This document shows, piece by piece, positions 1 through 8,239 of a stretch of 64,000 nucleotides of DNA. The notes under the pieces are model-generated. The model was given only the letters and a program-made list of their open reading frames with translations, made no database searches and was not told where the DNA came from. A program made the translations under genes and the position numbers. How positions within the stretch are numbered: position 1 is the first letter of the stretch; every line of letters begins with the position of its first letter. The DNA comes from Actinomadura cremea. Lineage in GTDB: Bacteria; Actinomycetota; Actinomycetes; Streptosporangiales; Streptosporangiaceae. The stretch spans positions 558,001 through 622,000 of the forward strand of contig NZ_BMRF01000003.1 of assembly GCF_014648495.1 (NCBI RefSeq). Direction: 5' to 3'.

Positions 1-834
1 GCGCTGCGGCGCGGCGGCGCGGGGAGGCTGGTCGGCCTCACGCACGGGCACGAGGCGGGATGGGCGGCGCTGCCCGTCGCGCGGACCCTGCTCGGCCGGA
101 TCGGCGACGGGGTGGACGTCCTCACGTACCTGGGGGAGTACACGCGCTCCCGGATGGCGCGGGCGCTCAGCCCGGACGCGGCGGCGCGGATGGCGCGCCT
201 GGCGCCGGGGGTGGACGAGAAGGCGTTCCGGGCGGGGGCGGGCGGCGCGGAAGTCCGCGACCGGTACGGCCTCGCCGACCGTCCCGTGGCGGTGTGCGTG
301 TCGCGGCTGGTCCCGCGCAAGGGACAGGACGCGCTGATCCACGCGTGGCCGCGGGTGCTGCGGACGGTGCCGGACGCGGTGCTGCTGCTCGTGGGCGGCG
401 GCCCGTACCGCGCCGACCTGGAGCGGCTGGCGGCGTCCGTCGGCGTGTCGCGGTCGGTGGTCTTCACCGGGAGCGTCCCGTGGGAGGAGCTGCCCGCCCA
501 CTTCGACGCCGGGGACGTGTTCGCGATGCCCTGCCGCACCCGCCGCCGCGGCCTGGACGTCGAAGGGCTCGGCATCGTCTACCTGGAGGCGTCGGCGACC
601 GGGCTGCCGGTCGTGGCGGGCGATTCGGGCGGCGCGCCCGACGCCGTCCTGGACGGGGAGACGGGCGTGGTGGTGCCGGGACGTTCGGTCGCGCGGGTCG
701 CCGCCGCGGTGGCGGACCTGCTCGCCGACCCCGCCCGCGCCCGCGCGATGGGCGAGGCGGGCCGCGCGTGGGTCGAGCGGGAGTGGCGGTGGGAGATCCA
801 GGCGGCGCGGCTGGACGCGCTGCTGGAGGGCTGA
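1..834 (+). CDS. pimB: GT4 glycosyltransferase, PimB'-like mannosyltransferase (5' end missing)
   Basis: The reading frame is open from base 1 to a TGA at 832-834, giving 277 visible residues; the N-terminal Rossmann part lies outside the window. The visible half has a THGHEAGW segment, the donor-site stretch SRLVPRKGQD, and the C-terminal EGLGIVYLEASATGLPVVAG run with the EX7E-type signature of GT4 enzymes. The CRTRRRGLDVEGLGIV motif is characteristic of PimB' (GDP-mannose:phosphatidylinositol monomannoside alpha-1,6-mannosyltransferase), which adds the second mannose of PIM2 at the inner face of the membrane. The family call is secure. The exact acceptor is inferred from the motif and could be another mannosylated lipid. 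Confidence 0.8.
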   Translation, partial: ALRRGGAGRLVGLTHGHEAGWAALPVARTLLGRIGDGVDVLTYLGEYTRSRMARALSPDAAARMARLAPGVDEKAFRAGAGGAEVRDRYGLADRPVAVCVSRLVPRKGQDALIHAWPRVLRTVPDAVLLLVGGGPYRADLERLAASVGVSRSVVFTGSVPWEELPAHFDAGDVFAMPCRTRRRGLDVEGLGIVYLEASATGLPVVAGDSGGAPDAVLDGETGVVVPGRSVARVAAAVADLLADPARARAMGEAGRAWVEREWRWEIQAARLDALLEG

Positions 835-919
835 CGGACCCGCCCGGGTCCGGAGGGGCCGGGAATTGGCGCCCCGGCGCTCGTACCGCGTCACGTCCCC
901 GGGTGACAGGATGCGTTCT

Positions 920-1726
920 ATGGAGAACGCGCACGTCGAGGACGCATGGGTCCGGGTTCCGGGGGCTGCGGCCCGGTGGCTGGAGGAGCTCGACCCCGAG
1001 CACGGGTACAGCGGGTTCCAGCCGCCGCGCCGTCCCGACGCCGCATGGGTCCTGCACGCGATGTACGCGTGGGAGGAGGGGCTCGTCACCACGACGTACG
1101 ACGACCTCCACAAGTCGGTGGCGGCGGCCGGGCTGACCGGGCGCACGCGGCTGCCGGAGCCGGTGGGCGACGTCAGCGAGCTGCTGCAGGGCTCGATCGT
1201 GACCGGCACCGATCTCGGCCGCACCGGGCACCCGGGGGCGGGCTGGCGGCGGCTGCGGTGGCGGGAGCTGGCGCGCGGCTTCGGGGAGCCGGCCGTCCCG
1301 GAGGGGCGGCTGCCGGGCAACCGGTGCCTGCGGCAGGCGCATCCGGCGGGCAGCTGGTCGGCGGCGATCCGGCCGCCCGCGGAGGGCTGCCTGGACCGGG
1401 AGAGCTGGCAGCGGCTGATCGGGGTCCTGCTGCGGTGCGTCCCGTCGGGCGCCGACACCCGCTGCCTGGCGTACTACTGCCCGCTCGTGACGAACGAGTG
1501 GGAGGAGGACACGGTGCTCGTCGGGCGGCTCGGGGACGCGGGCGCGCTGTACGACCACCCGGCGATGCACAGCTGCCCGTCGAACCTGTGGCCGGAGGAC
1601 CGCTCCTGGATCGTGTACTGCGACTGGGACCTGTGGGGGACGAAGATCGTGGGACCGTCCGCGCTGGTCGACGCGGTGCTGGCCGATCCGGAGCTGGAGG
1701 GCGTCCGGCTCCCCTGGACGGGCTGA
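920..1726 (+). CDS. hypothetical actinobacterial protein
   Basis: A 268-residue protein I do not recognise. It is rich in Trp, Gly and Arg, has no signal peptide or membrane segment, and contains a cluster of aromatic and cysteine residues (RCLAYYCPLVTNEWEED, then CDWDLWGTKIVG near the C-terminus). The C-terminal half resembles proteins that report on a stored value rather than an enzyme with an obvious active site, but no function can be assigned. ATG 920 is preferred because coding character starts there; an in-frame ATG at 911 is the alternative. It is a single gene between the glycosyltransferase and the SDR gene, all on the same strand. Confidence 0.65.
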   Translation: MENAHVEDAWVRVPGAAARWLEELDPEHGYSGFQPPRRPDAAWVLHAMYAWEEGLVTTTYDDLHKSVAAAGLTGRTRLPEPVGDVSELLQGSIVTGTDLGRTGHPGAGWRRLRWRELARGFGEPAVPEGRLPGNRCLRQAHPAGSWSAAIRPPAEGCLDRESWQRLIGVLLRCVPSGADTRCLAYYCPLVTNEWEEDTVLVGRLGDAGALYDHPAMHSCPSNLWPEDRSWIVYCDWDLWGTKIVGPSALVDAVLADPELEGVRLPWTG

Positions 1727-1766
1727 CGACGGGCCGGTCGCCGACGACCCGGTGATCCGGCCGCCG

Positions 1767-1772
1767 TAGGAT
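1767..1772 (+). promoter_or_regulatory. leaderless-type -10 box TAGGAT
   Basis: TAGGAT lies 6 nt before ATG 1779 and no Shine-Dalgarno sequence is present, so transcription probably starts at or next to the start codon. Confidence 0.6.
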
Positions 1773-1778
1773 CGCGGC

Positions 1779-2441
1779 ATGGACGTAGTGATCGCGGGCG
1801 GGCACGGACAGATCGCGTTGCGGCTGTCCCGGTTGCTCGCCGTACGGGGGGACACGGTCCGGGGGCTCATCCGCAACCCGGACCACGCGGACGACCTGCG
1901 GGAGGCCGGGGCGGAGCCGGTCGTGCTGGACCTGGAGTCGGCGACCGTGGACGAGGTCGCCGGCCGGCTCACCGGCGCGGACGCCGTCGTGTTCGCCGCC
2001 GGCGCCGGACCGGGCAGCGACGCGGCGCGCAAGGACACCGTCGACCGGGACGCCTCGGTGCTGGCGGCGGACGCGGCGGAGCGGGCCGGGGTCCGCGGCT
2101 TCCTGCAGATATCGGCGATGGGCGCGGGCGAGCGGACCGACCCGTCCCGCGGCGAGGTGTGGGCCGCCTACGTGCGGGCGAAGGGCGAGGCGGAGGACGA
2201 CCTGCGCGCGCGGGACGCCCTCGACTGGCTCGTCCTGCGCCCGGGCCGCCTCACCGACGACCCGGGCACCGGGCTCGTGCGCCTGGAGGAACCGCCGATC
2301 GGCCACGGCGCGGTCACCCGCGACGACGTCGCCGCCGTCCTGGTGGCGCTGCTGGACGAGCCGCGTGTGCGGCGCCGCACCCTGGACCTGCTGAACGGTG
2401 GGACGCCGGTCGCCGACGCCGTCGCCGACCTGCGCGCCTAG
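1779..2441 (+). CDS. NAD(P)-binding atypical SDR (SDR_a5 / NmrA-like)
   Basis: A 220-residue Rossmann protein starting MDVVIAGGHGQIAL, where GGHGQI is the glycine-rich dinucleotide-binding loop right at the N-terminus. DLES (about residue 54) and the VVFAAGAGPGS stretch follow the pattern of atypical short-chain dehydrogenases (SDR_a5, NmrA/YwnB type). There is YVRAKGEAE (about 129-137), where the Y-x3-K pair of classical SDRs is only partly matched. Family members bind NAD(P)H and act as oxidoreductases or redox sensors; the substrate is not known. It converges with the acyl-CoA ligase gene, with 10 nt between the stops. The preceding TAGGAT suggests a leaderless mRNA. Confidence 0.85.
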   Translation: MDVVIAGGHGQIALRLSRLLAVRGDTVRGLIRNPDHADDLREAGAEPVVLDLESATVDEVAGRLTGADAVVFAAGAGPGSDAARKDTVDRDASVLAADAAERAGVRGFLQISAMGAGERTDPSRGEVWAAYVRAKGEAEDDLRARDALDWLVLRPGRLTDDPGTGLVRLEEPPIGHGAVTRDDVAAVLVALLDEPRVRRRTLDLLNGGTPVADAVADLRA

Positions 2442-2451
2442 CCCGCGGGGG

Positions 2452-4245
2452 TCACGCGGTGTAGAGGGCGTCGATCTCGCCGGAGAAGTCCTTCATCACC
2501 ACGTTGCGCTTGACCTTGAGGCTCGGGGTGAGGTGCCCGGCCTCCTCGGTGAAGTCCACGCCGAGCACGACGTGCTTCTTGATCGCCTCGGCGTGGCTGA
2601 CCGACCTGTTGGCCTCGGCGACCGCGGCCTCGATCTCGGCGACGAGGTCGGGGTCGCGGCGCAGCTCGTCCACGGTCATCGCGGCGGGCTTGCCGTGCCG
2701 CTCCTTCCAGGGGCCGAGCGCCTCCTCGTCCAGCGTGACCAGCGCGCTGATGAACTTGCGGCCGTCGCCGACGACCAGGCACTGGCTGATCAGCGGGTGG
2801 GCGCGCAGCCGGTCCTCCAGCGGGGCGGGCGCGACGTTCTTGCCCGCGGCGGTGACCAGGATCTCCTTCTTCCGGCCGGTGATCTTCAGGAAGCCGTCGT
2901 CGTCGAGGGAGCCGAGGTCGCCGGTGTGCAGCCAGCCGTCCTCCAGGGACTCCGCGGTCGCGGCCTCGTTGTTCCAGTAGCCGCGCATGACGTTGACGCC
3001 GCGGAAGAGGACCTCGCCGTCCTCGGCGATGCGCACGTCCACGCCCGGGATCGGCTGCCCCACGGTGCCGATCTTGATGGCGCTGGGCCGGTTCACCGCC
3101 GCCGGGGCGGTGGTCTCGGTGAGGCCGTACCCCTCCAGGATCGTGATGCCGACGCCGCGGAAGAAGTGGCCGAGCCGCTCGCCGAGGGCGGCGCCGCCGG
3201 ACACCGCGTACTGCACCCGCCCGCCGACGGCCGCGCGCAGCTTGCCGTAGACGAGCACGTTGAACACCGCGTGCCTGGCCTTCAGCCCGAGGCCCGGCCG
3301 TCCCCCGTCGTCCAGCGCCCGGCTGTAGGCGATCGCGGTGTCGGCCGCCGCCTTGAAGATCTTGCCCTTGCCCTCGGCGAGCGCCTTCTGCTCGGCGCCG
3401 TTGTAGACCTTCTCGAACACGCGCGGGACGGCCAGCAGGAACGTCGGCCGGAACGAGGCGAGGTCGGGCAGCAGGTTCGGGATGTCGCTGTGCCCGAGGA
3501 CGATCCCGGCCTCGATGCTCGCGACCTCGATCAGCCGCGCGAACACGTGCGCGAGCGGGAGGAACAGCAGCGTCGCGCTGCCGTCCACGGCGACCTCGGA
3601 GATCGCGCCCTGGACGGCGTTGCGGGCCGTCAGCACCAGGTTCCCGTGGGTGATCTCGCACCCCTTCGGCCGTCCGGTGGTGCCGGAGGTGTAGACGAGC
3701 GTGGCGACGTCCGCCGCGCCGCGGGCCCGGCGGCGCTCGGCGGCCGCGTCGTCGCCCACGTCCCGGCCCAGTTCGGTGACCTCGGCGACCGCGCCGGCGT
3801 CGATGCCCCAGGCGTGCGCGAGCTCGGGGAGCCCGCCCCTGACCTGCTCGATCGACTCCAGGTGCGCGGCCGTCTCGGCGAACACGGCCTTGGCGCCGGA
3901 GTCGCCGAGGATCCACTCGATCTGCTCGGCGGAGGACGTCTCGTAGATCGGCACGGCGACGGCGCCCGCCGCCCAGATCGCGTAGTCGAGGACGGTCCAC
4001 TCGTACCGCGTCTTCGACAGCAGGCCGACGCGGTCGCCGGGCCCGATCCCGGCCGCGATCAGGCCCTTGGCGACGCCGGTCACCTCGGCGGCGAACTCGC
4101 CGGCGGTCACGGCGCTCCACGCGTCGCCGCGCTTGCGGCGCAGCACGATGGTCCCGGGCGTCTCCGCCGCCCGGGCGAACGGCGCGTCGGTCAGGTTGGC
4201 GGAGTCGGGGACCTCCACCATCGCGGGGACGCTGAACTCGCGCAC
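2452..4245 (-). CDS. long-chain fatty acid-CoA ligase (AMP-forming, FadD15-like)
   Basis: A 597-residue ANL-superfamily enzyme that activates long-chain fatty acids to acyl-CoA through an acyl-adenylate. Visible motifs are the P-loop LVYTSGTTGRPKG, GYGLTETTA, the hinge stretch HTGDLG..DGFLKITGRKKE and the C-terminal ISALVTLDEE region. Length and motif spacing match the roughly 600-residue FadD15/FACL group of actinobacteria. GTG 4245 is chosen because GAGGAG precedes it by 5-6 nt and the sequence further upstream loses coding character. It is divergent from cutC; the shared 205-bp gap contains the palindrome TACCCACGGGTA. In Streptomyces I recall this gene next to the metallophosphoesterase and glucokinase genes, as here. 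Confidence 0.92.
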   Translation of the reverse strand: MREFSVPAMVEVPDSANLTDAPFARAAETPGTIVLRRKRGDAWSAVTAGEFAAEVTGVAKGLIAAGIGPGDRVGLLSKTRYEWTVLDYAIWAAGAVAVPIYETSSAEQIEWILGDSGAKAVFAETAAHLESIEQVRGGLPELAHAWGIDAGAVAEVTELGRDVGDDAAAERRRARGAADVATLVYTSGTTGRPKGCEITHGNLVLTARNAVQGAISEVAVDGSATLLFLPLAHVFARLIEVASIEAGIVLGHSDIPNLLPDLASFRPTFLLAVPRVFEKVYNGAEQKALAEGKGKIFKAAADTAIAYSRALDDGGRPGLGLKARHAVFNVLVYGKLRAAVGGRVQYAVSGGAALGERLGHFFRGVGITILEGYGLTETTAPAAVNRPSAIKIGTVGQPIPGVDVRIAEDGEVLFRGVNVMRGYWNNEAATAESLEDGWLHTGDLGSLDDDGFLKITGRKKEILVTAAGKNVAPAPLEDRLRAHPLISQCLVVGDGRKFISALVTLDEEALGPWKERHGKPAAMTVDELRRDPDLVAEIEAAVAEANRSVSHAEAIKKHVVLGVDFTEEAGHLTPSLKVKRNVVMKDFSGEIDALYTA

Positions 4246-4309
4246 GGCCTGCTCCTCGATCGATCCTCGGCACTGCGGGAAACCGTCCGGCTTTCCCGGA
4301 ACGGCATGA

Positions 4310-4321
4310 TACCCACGGGTA
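4310..4321. promoter_or_regulatory. palindrome TACCCACGGGTA between fadD-like gene and cutC
   Basis: Two 5-bp arms (TACCC/GGGTA) separated by AC lie about 65 bp upstream of the acyl-CoA ligase start and 130 bp upstream of cutC. Size and location fit an operator for a dimeric repressor. The cognate regulator is unknown. Confidence 0.4.
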
Positions 4322-4450
4322 GCAAGGTGGTCGCCCGGTGCGGACGCGGCCCGGTCAACGGACGGCAAAGGTCGCGGCCGTCCCGCGGCGGCGGGGGCCG
4401 GTTCCTCTACGCTTGGTCGGGTCTCACACGAACCTGGCCGGGGGAGCCGC

Positions 4451-5149
4451 ATGTCGCTGCTCGAAGTGATCGCGCTGACCGCCGCCGACGCGCGCGCCGC
4501 GCAGGAGGGCGGGGCCGACCGGCTCGAGGTCGTCGCCGACATGGCCGCCGACGGCCTGACGCCCGACCCCGACGTCCTCGCCGCGATCCGGGCCGCCACC
4601 GACCTGCCGCTGCGCGTGATGCTGCGCGCCAACGCCGGGTTCCGCACCACCGGCGCCGAGCTGGACCGGCTCCGGCACGCCGCCGCCGGGCTCGCCGAGG
4701 CGGGCGCGGACGGCTTCGTCCTCGGCTTCCTCGACTCGTTCGGCCAGGTCGACGCCGCCGCGACCGGGAAGCTCGCCGCGGACGCCGCGCCGCTGCCCTG
4801 GACGTTCCACCGCGCCCTCGACCACGCCGCCGACCCCGCGCAGGCGTGGGGCGCCGTCCGCGGCCTCGGCGGCGGCCTCGACACCGTCCTGACCGCCGGT
4901 TCCGCGCGCGGCGTCGACGCGGGCGTGGAGGTCCTGGTCCGGCGCGCCGCCGAGGGCGCCGGCGCGGCCGCGATGATCATGGCGGGCGGAGGGCTGCGCC
5001 GCAAGCACGTCGCGGTGCTGGCGGCCGCCGGCGTCACGTCGTTCCACGTCGGCACCGCCGTCCGTCCCGACGGCTCGTGGGACGCCCCGGTCGATCCCGC
5101 GCTGGTCGCCGAGTGGCGCTCGCTCGTCTCCGCGGCCGCCGACGACTGA
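4451..5149 (+). CDS. cutC: CutC family protein
   Basis: A 232-residue TIM-barrel protein of the CutC family, historically linked to copper homeostasis although its biochemical role is unsettled. Recognisable segments are EVIALTAADARAAQEGGADRLEVV at the N-terminus, GLTPDPDVLAAI, RVMLRANAGF, the central TFHRALDHA motif, DTVLTAGSARG, and IMAGGGLRRKHV followed by FHVGTAVR. Conserved Glu, Arg and His positions of the barrel mouth are kept. A GGGGAG sequence precedes ATG 4451, and a TACGCT -10-like box lies at 4408-4413. It stands alone between the acyl-CoA ligase and the metallophosphoesterase genes; no copper genes are nearby, so a copper role is not supported by context. Confidence 0.88.
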   Translation: MSLLEVIALTAADARAAQEGGADRLEVVADMAADGLTPDPDVLAAIRAATDLPLRVMLRANAGFRTTGAELDRLRHAAAGLAEAGADGFVLGFLDSFGQVDAAATGKLAADAAPLPWTFHRALDHAADPAQAWGAVRGLGGGLDTVLTAGSARGVDAGVEVLVRRAAEGAGAAAMIMAGGGLRRKHVAVLAAAGVTSFHVGTAVRPDGSWDAPVDPALVAEWRSLVSAAADD

Positions 5150-5240
5150 CCCGGAGCCCCCTTCGCGGGACGCCGGCCGGCGTCCCGAACGGCGTGAACC
5201 GCCGGTGAACCCGGGTGTGTTGCGTGGTGGTCCGTCCTAT

Positions 5241-5246
5241 TAGAGT
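5241..5246 (+). promoter_or_regulatory. leaderless-type -10 box TAGAGT
   Basis: TAGAGT ends 6 nt before ATG 5253, and no ribosome-binding site is visible. Confidence 0.6.
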
Positions 5247-5252
5247 CGGTTC

Positions 5253-6020
5253 ATGAGGATCCACGTGGTGAGCGACGTCCATGGCCGCGCGGAGGCGCTC
5301 CGGAGCGCGGCGGACGGCGCGGACGCCCTCATCTGCCTGGGCGACCTCATCCTGTTCATCGACTACGACGACCACGCGCAGGGGATCTTCGCCGACCTGT
5401 TCGGCCGCGACAACGCCGACCGGTTCATCGAGCTGCGGACGCGCAAGCGGTTCGACGAGGCGCGGGCGTTCTCCCGGAAGCTGTGGGCCTCCCTGGACGG
5501 GGACGCGTGGCCGCACATCGAGCGGGCCGTCGACCGCCAGTACGCGGAGCTGTTCGCGGCGATGCCGTCCCCGGCCTACCTGACGTACGGGAACGTGGAC
5601 GTGCCGCGCATGTGGGGCCCGCACCTGCGCGACGGGCACCGCGTCCTGGACGGCGAGACCGCGGAGATCGGCGGCCTGCGGTTCGGGTTCGTCGGCGGCG
5701 GGCTGCGCACCGAGTACCGCACCCCCTACGAGCTGGACGACGAGACGTTCGCGGCGAAGGTCGCGGCCGTCGGCGAGGTCGACGTGCTGTGCTGCCACAT
5801 CCCCCCGGCCGTGCCCGACCTGCTGTACGACACGGTGGCGCGCAGGTTCGAGCGGGGCAGCGAGGCGATCCTCGAGGCCGTCCACCGGACGCAGCCGCGG
5901 TACGTCCTGTTCGGGCACGTGCACCAGCCGCTCGCGTCCCGCATCCGCATCGGACGGACCGAATGCGTGAACGTGGGGCATTTCCGTGCGCGCGGCGTGC
6001 CGTACGTCCTGACGGTGTGA
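5253..6020 (+). CDS. metallophosphoesterase
   Basis: A 255-residue calcineurin-like phosphoesterase. The dimetal signature is complete and in order: DVHG (about residue 8), GDLI (about 31), GNVD (about 112, the GNH/D-type motif), CHIPP (about 176) and GHVHQP (about 221-226). These residues bind two metal ions for hydrolysis of phosphomono- or diesters; the substrate is not evident. There is no signal peptide, so it should be cytosolic. Length fits single-domain actinobacterial members. The downstream SRPBCC gene follows after 101 nt with its own ribosome-binding site. I recall an equivalent phosphoesterase in the same neighbourhood in Streptomyces. Confidence 0.9.
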   Translation: MRIHVVSDVHGRAEALRSAADGADALICLGDLILFIDYDDHAQGIFADLFGRDNADRFIELRTRKRFDEARAFSRKLWASLDGDAWPHIERAVDRQYAELFAAMPSPAYLTYGNVDVPRMWGPHLRDGHRVLDGETAEIGGLRFGFVGGGLRTEYRTPYELDDETFAAKVAAVGEVDVLCCHIPPAVPDLLYDTVARRFERGSEAILEAVHRTQPRYVLFGHVHQPLASRIRIGRTECVNVGHFRARGVPYVLTV

Positions 6021-6121
6021 AGGATACTGGCGGGGGCGTCCACGCGGGCTTCACGCGCCGTCCACGCGCCGTCCACGCACAGCCGGCCCATGGCCGCGCA
6101 GAGCCGGAAGGGAGTTCGCAG

Positions 6122-6556
6122 ATGGCGGACCGCACGAGTTCTTCCCTCGCCGTCAAGGCCGGGAAGGCCGAGATCATGGCGATCATCGCCGACCTGGAGG
6201 CGTATCCGGACTGGGCGAGCGGCGTCCGGGAGTTCACGGTGCTGGAGGCGGGCGCGGACGGCCGCGCGGAGCGGGCCCGGCTGACGTTCGACGGCGGGCC
6301 GTTCAGCGACACCGTCGGCCTCCGCTACACCTGGGAGGGCGACGACCGGGTGACGTGGGAGCTCGAGGAGAAGGGGTCGGTCGTGACCGGCCTCGACGGC
6401 GCCTACACCCTGGCGGACGACGCGGGCGCCACGCGCGTGACCTACGACCTGGCCCTGGAAGTCCGGGTGCGGGTGCCCGGGATGGTGAAGCGCAAGGCCG
6501 AGAAGCGCATCGTCGAAACCGCGCTCAAAGGTCTCAAAAGCCGTGTGGAGCGCTGA
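6122..6556 (+). CDS. SRPBCC family protein (polyketide cyclase/RatA-like)
   Basis: A 144-residue START/Bet v1-fold protein. The pattern MADRTSSSLAVKAGKAEIMAIIADLEAYPDWASGVREFTVLE, with the conserved YPDWA element, and the later WELEEKGSVVTGLDGAYTL stretch are typical of the small SRPBCC group (COQ10/RatA-like) of actinobacteria. The fold makes a hydrophobic pocket for a lipid or aromatic ligand. The basic C-terminus (KRKAEKRIVETALKGLKSRVER) is also common in the group. ATG 6122 is favoured by GGAAGGGAG about 7 nt upstream. It probably forms a loose operon with the following gene. Confidence 0.85.
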   Translation: MADRTSSSLAVKAGKAEIMAIIADLEAYPDWASGVREFTVLEAGADGRAERARLTFDGGPFSDTVGLRYTWEGDDRVTWELEEKGSVVTGLDGAYTLADDAGATRVTYDLALEVRVRVPGMVKRKAEKRIVETALKGLKSRVER

Positions 6557-6599
6557 TCCGGGGTATTCACCCTTCTGACGACGGATGGATGATGGGGTC

Positions 6600-7205
6600 A
6601 TGAGCGAGCAGCCGGGCGACATCCTGGACGAGGCGGGCAAGGTCTTCGACGCGCTGCTGCGGCGCGCGGCCCGCACCGGCATCCTCGGCGGCCCCCGCCG
6701 GCCGGACGACCGCGACCGCCCCGGCGCGGGCGAACCGGGCGAACCGGGCGGCGACGCGTGGGCGCGGGCGACCGCCGAGCGGCCCCGTGCCGAGGGCGGC
6801 GCCCAGCGGGAGGCGGAGGAGCCGCGCGGGGAGCCGCGCATCGCCACCGGCGCCCCCGAATGCCGCGACTGCCCGGTCTGCCGGGCGATCGCGATCAGGC
6901 GCGCGGCGGGCGGCGACGTCGCCCGGCACCTGCGGGACGCGGGCGAGTCGCTGATGGCCGCCGCCCTCGACGTGGTCGCCGCCGTCGACCGCACCCGGGA
7001 GGACCACGGGCGGGACGACCGCGCCGGGGCCGGTCGCACCCGCGACGGCCACGGGCGGGACGCCGGTACGTACCGGAAGCGGCCACGCCAGGAGTCGGCG
7101 GGCCGCCCGGCGGGTACCTCTGAGCGGTCGGGGGAGCGGCGCGACCGTCCGGAGGGCGACGCGTGGTCGGCCGCCACCGGCGGCTCCGGCGGCTCCGGCG
7201 ACTGA
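6600..7205 (+). CDS. hypothetical protein with a CxxCxxC motif (DUF5304-like)
   Basis: A 201-residue hydrophilic protein. Its only clear landmark is CRDCPVC near residue 90, followed by a helical segment ending in LMAAALDVVAAVDRT. The rest is low-complexity Arg/Asp/Gly sequence, and the last 60 residues look disordered. A protein of this layout (short helix, Cys motif, charged tail) sits directly upstream of glucokinase in Streptomyces, where it is named DUF5304; I assign that family by context and weak similarity. A zinc site built from the three cysteines would need a further ligand or a partner. ATG 6600 is chosen; an in-frame ATG at 6585 is possible. Confidence 0.6.
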   Translation: MSEQPGDILDEAGKVFDALLRRAARTGILGGPRRPDDRDRPGAGEPGEPGGDAWARATAERPRAEGGAQREAEEPRGEPRIATGAPECRDCPVCRAIAIRRAAGGDVARHLRDAGESLMAAALDVVAAVDRTREDHGRDDRAGAGRTRDGHGRDAGTYRKRPRQESAGRPAGTSERSGERRDRPEGDAWSAATGGSGGSGD

Positions 7206-7258
7206 CGTGCAATGCGGGACGCGCTCCGTGCGGGGCGCGTGATGAGGAGGTTGCGTAC

Positions 7259-8218
7259 ATGGCCCTGACCATCGGCGTGGATGTGGGCGGCACCAAGGTG
7301 GCCGCGGGGGTCGTCGACGACCGTGGAACGATCCTGGAGAAGGTCCGGCGCCCGACGCCGTCGACCAACCCCAAGGAGACCGCCGAGGTCATCGCCGAGG
7401 TCGTCGAGCTGCTGAAGGGCAAGTACGAGGACGTCACGGCGGTCGGGCTCGGCACCGCGGGGTTCGTCGACGAGACCCGCTCGACCGTGCTGTTCGCGCC
7501 GAACCTCGCCTGGCGGGACGAGCCGATCAAGCAGAAGGTGGAGAGCCTGGTCGGGCTCCCGGTCGTGGTGGAGAACGACGGCAACGCCACCGCGTGGGGC
7601 GAGGCCCGGTTCGGCGCCGGACGCGGTGAGGACCATCTCGTCCTCATCACGCTCGGCACCGGCATCGGCGGCGGCGTCGTGCTGAACGGCGAGCTGTACC
7701 GCGGCCGGTTCGGCATCGGCGCCGAGGTCGGCCACTTCCGGGTGGTGCCGGACGGGCGGCGCTGCGGCTGCGGCAACCGCGGCTGCTGGGAGCAGTACGC
7801 CAGCGGCAACGCGCTCGTCCACGAGGCCCGCGACCTGGCCCGGGTGGCGCCCGCGATGGCGGGGCGGCTGCTGGAGCTGGGCGGCGGCACGCCGGAGGGC
7901 ATCCGCGGGCCCGAGGTGACCCAGGCGGCCCGGGAGGGCGACCAGGCGGCGCTGGAGTGCTTCCGGACGGTCGCGCAGTGGGCCGGGCAGGGCCTGGCCG
8001 ACCTGAGCGCGATCCTCGACCCGGGCGCGTTCATCATCGGCGGGGGCCTGTCCGACGCGGGCGACCTGCTGCTCGACCCGATCCGCACGTCCTTCGGGGC
8101 GGCGCTGACGGGCCGCGGCCACCGCCCGCTGCCCGACATCCGCATCGCCGAGCTGGGCTCGGCCGCGGGGATCGTCGGCGCCGCCGACCTCGCCCGGGTC
8201 CCCGCCCCCACCCTGTGA
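7259..8218 (+). CDS. glkA: ROK family glucokinase
   Basis: A 319-residue ROK kinase that phosphorylates glucose with ATP to glucose 6-phosphate in the cytosol. It starts MALTIGVDVGGTKVAAGVVD (phosphate-1 motif DVGGTK) and has VVVENDGNATAWGEA, the GTGIGGGVVLNGELYRG loop, GAEVGHFRV and the ROK zinc-binding cluster CGCGNRGCWEQ (about residues 167-177). Length is typical of actinobacterial GlkA. GAGGAGG lies 8 nt before ATG 7259. In Streptomyces GlkA also mediates carbon catabolite repression; that this copy does so is inference from the matching neighbourhood (MacRS and pfkA nearby). Confidence 0.95.
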   Translation: MALTIGVDVGGTKVAAGVVDDRGTILEKVRRPTPSTNPKETAEVIAEVVELLKGKYEDVTAVGLGTAGFVDETRSTVLFAPNLAWRDEPIKQKVESLVGLPVVVENDGNATAWGEARFGAGRGEDHLVLITLGTGIGGGVVLNGELYRGRFGIGAEVGHFRVVPDGRRCGCGNRGCWEQYASGNALVHEARDLARVAPAMAGRLLELGGGTPEGIRGPEVTQAAREGDQAALECFRTVAQWAGQGLADLSAILDPGAFIIGGGLSDAGDLLLDPIRTSFGAALTGRGHRPLPDIRIAELGSAAGIVGAADLARVPAPTL

Positions 8219-8239
8219 CCCGGTGCCGGACGTGACCGC

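Noticed and set aside
2398-5208. Plus-strand open frame opposite the acyl-CoA ligase gene
   Set aside because: Composition is non-protein-like and the minus strand carries all ligase motifs.
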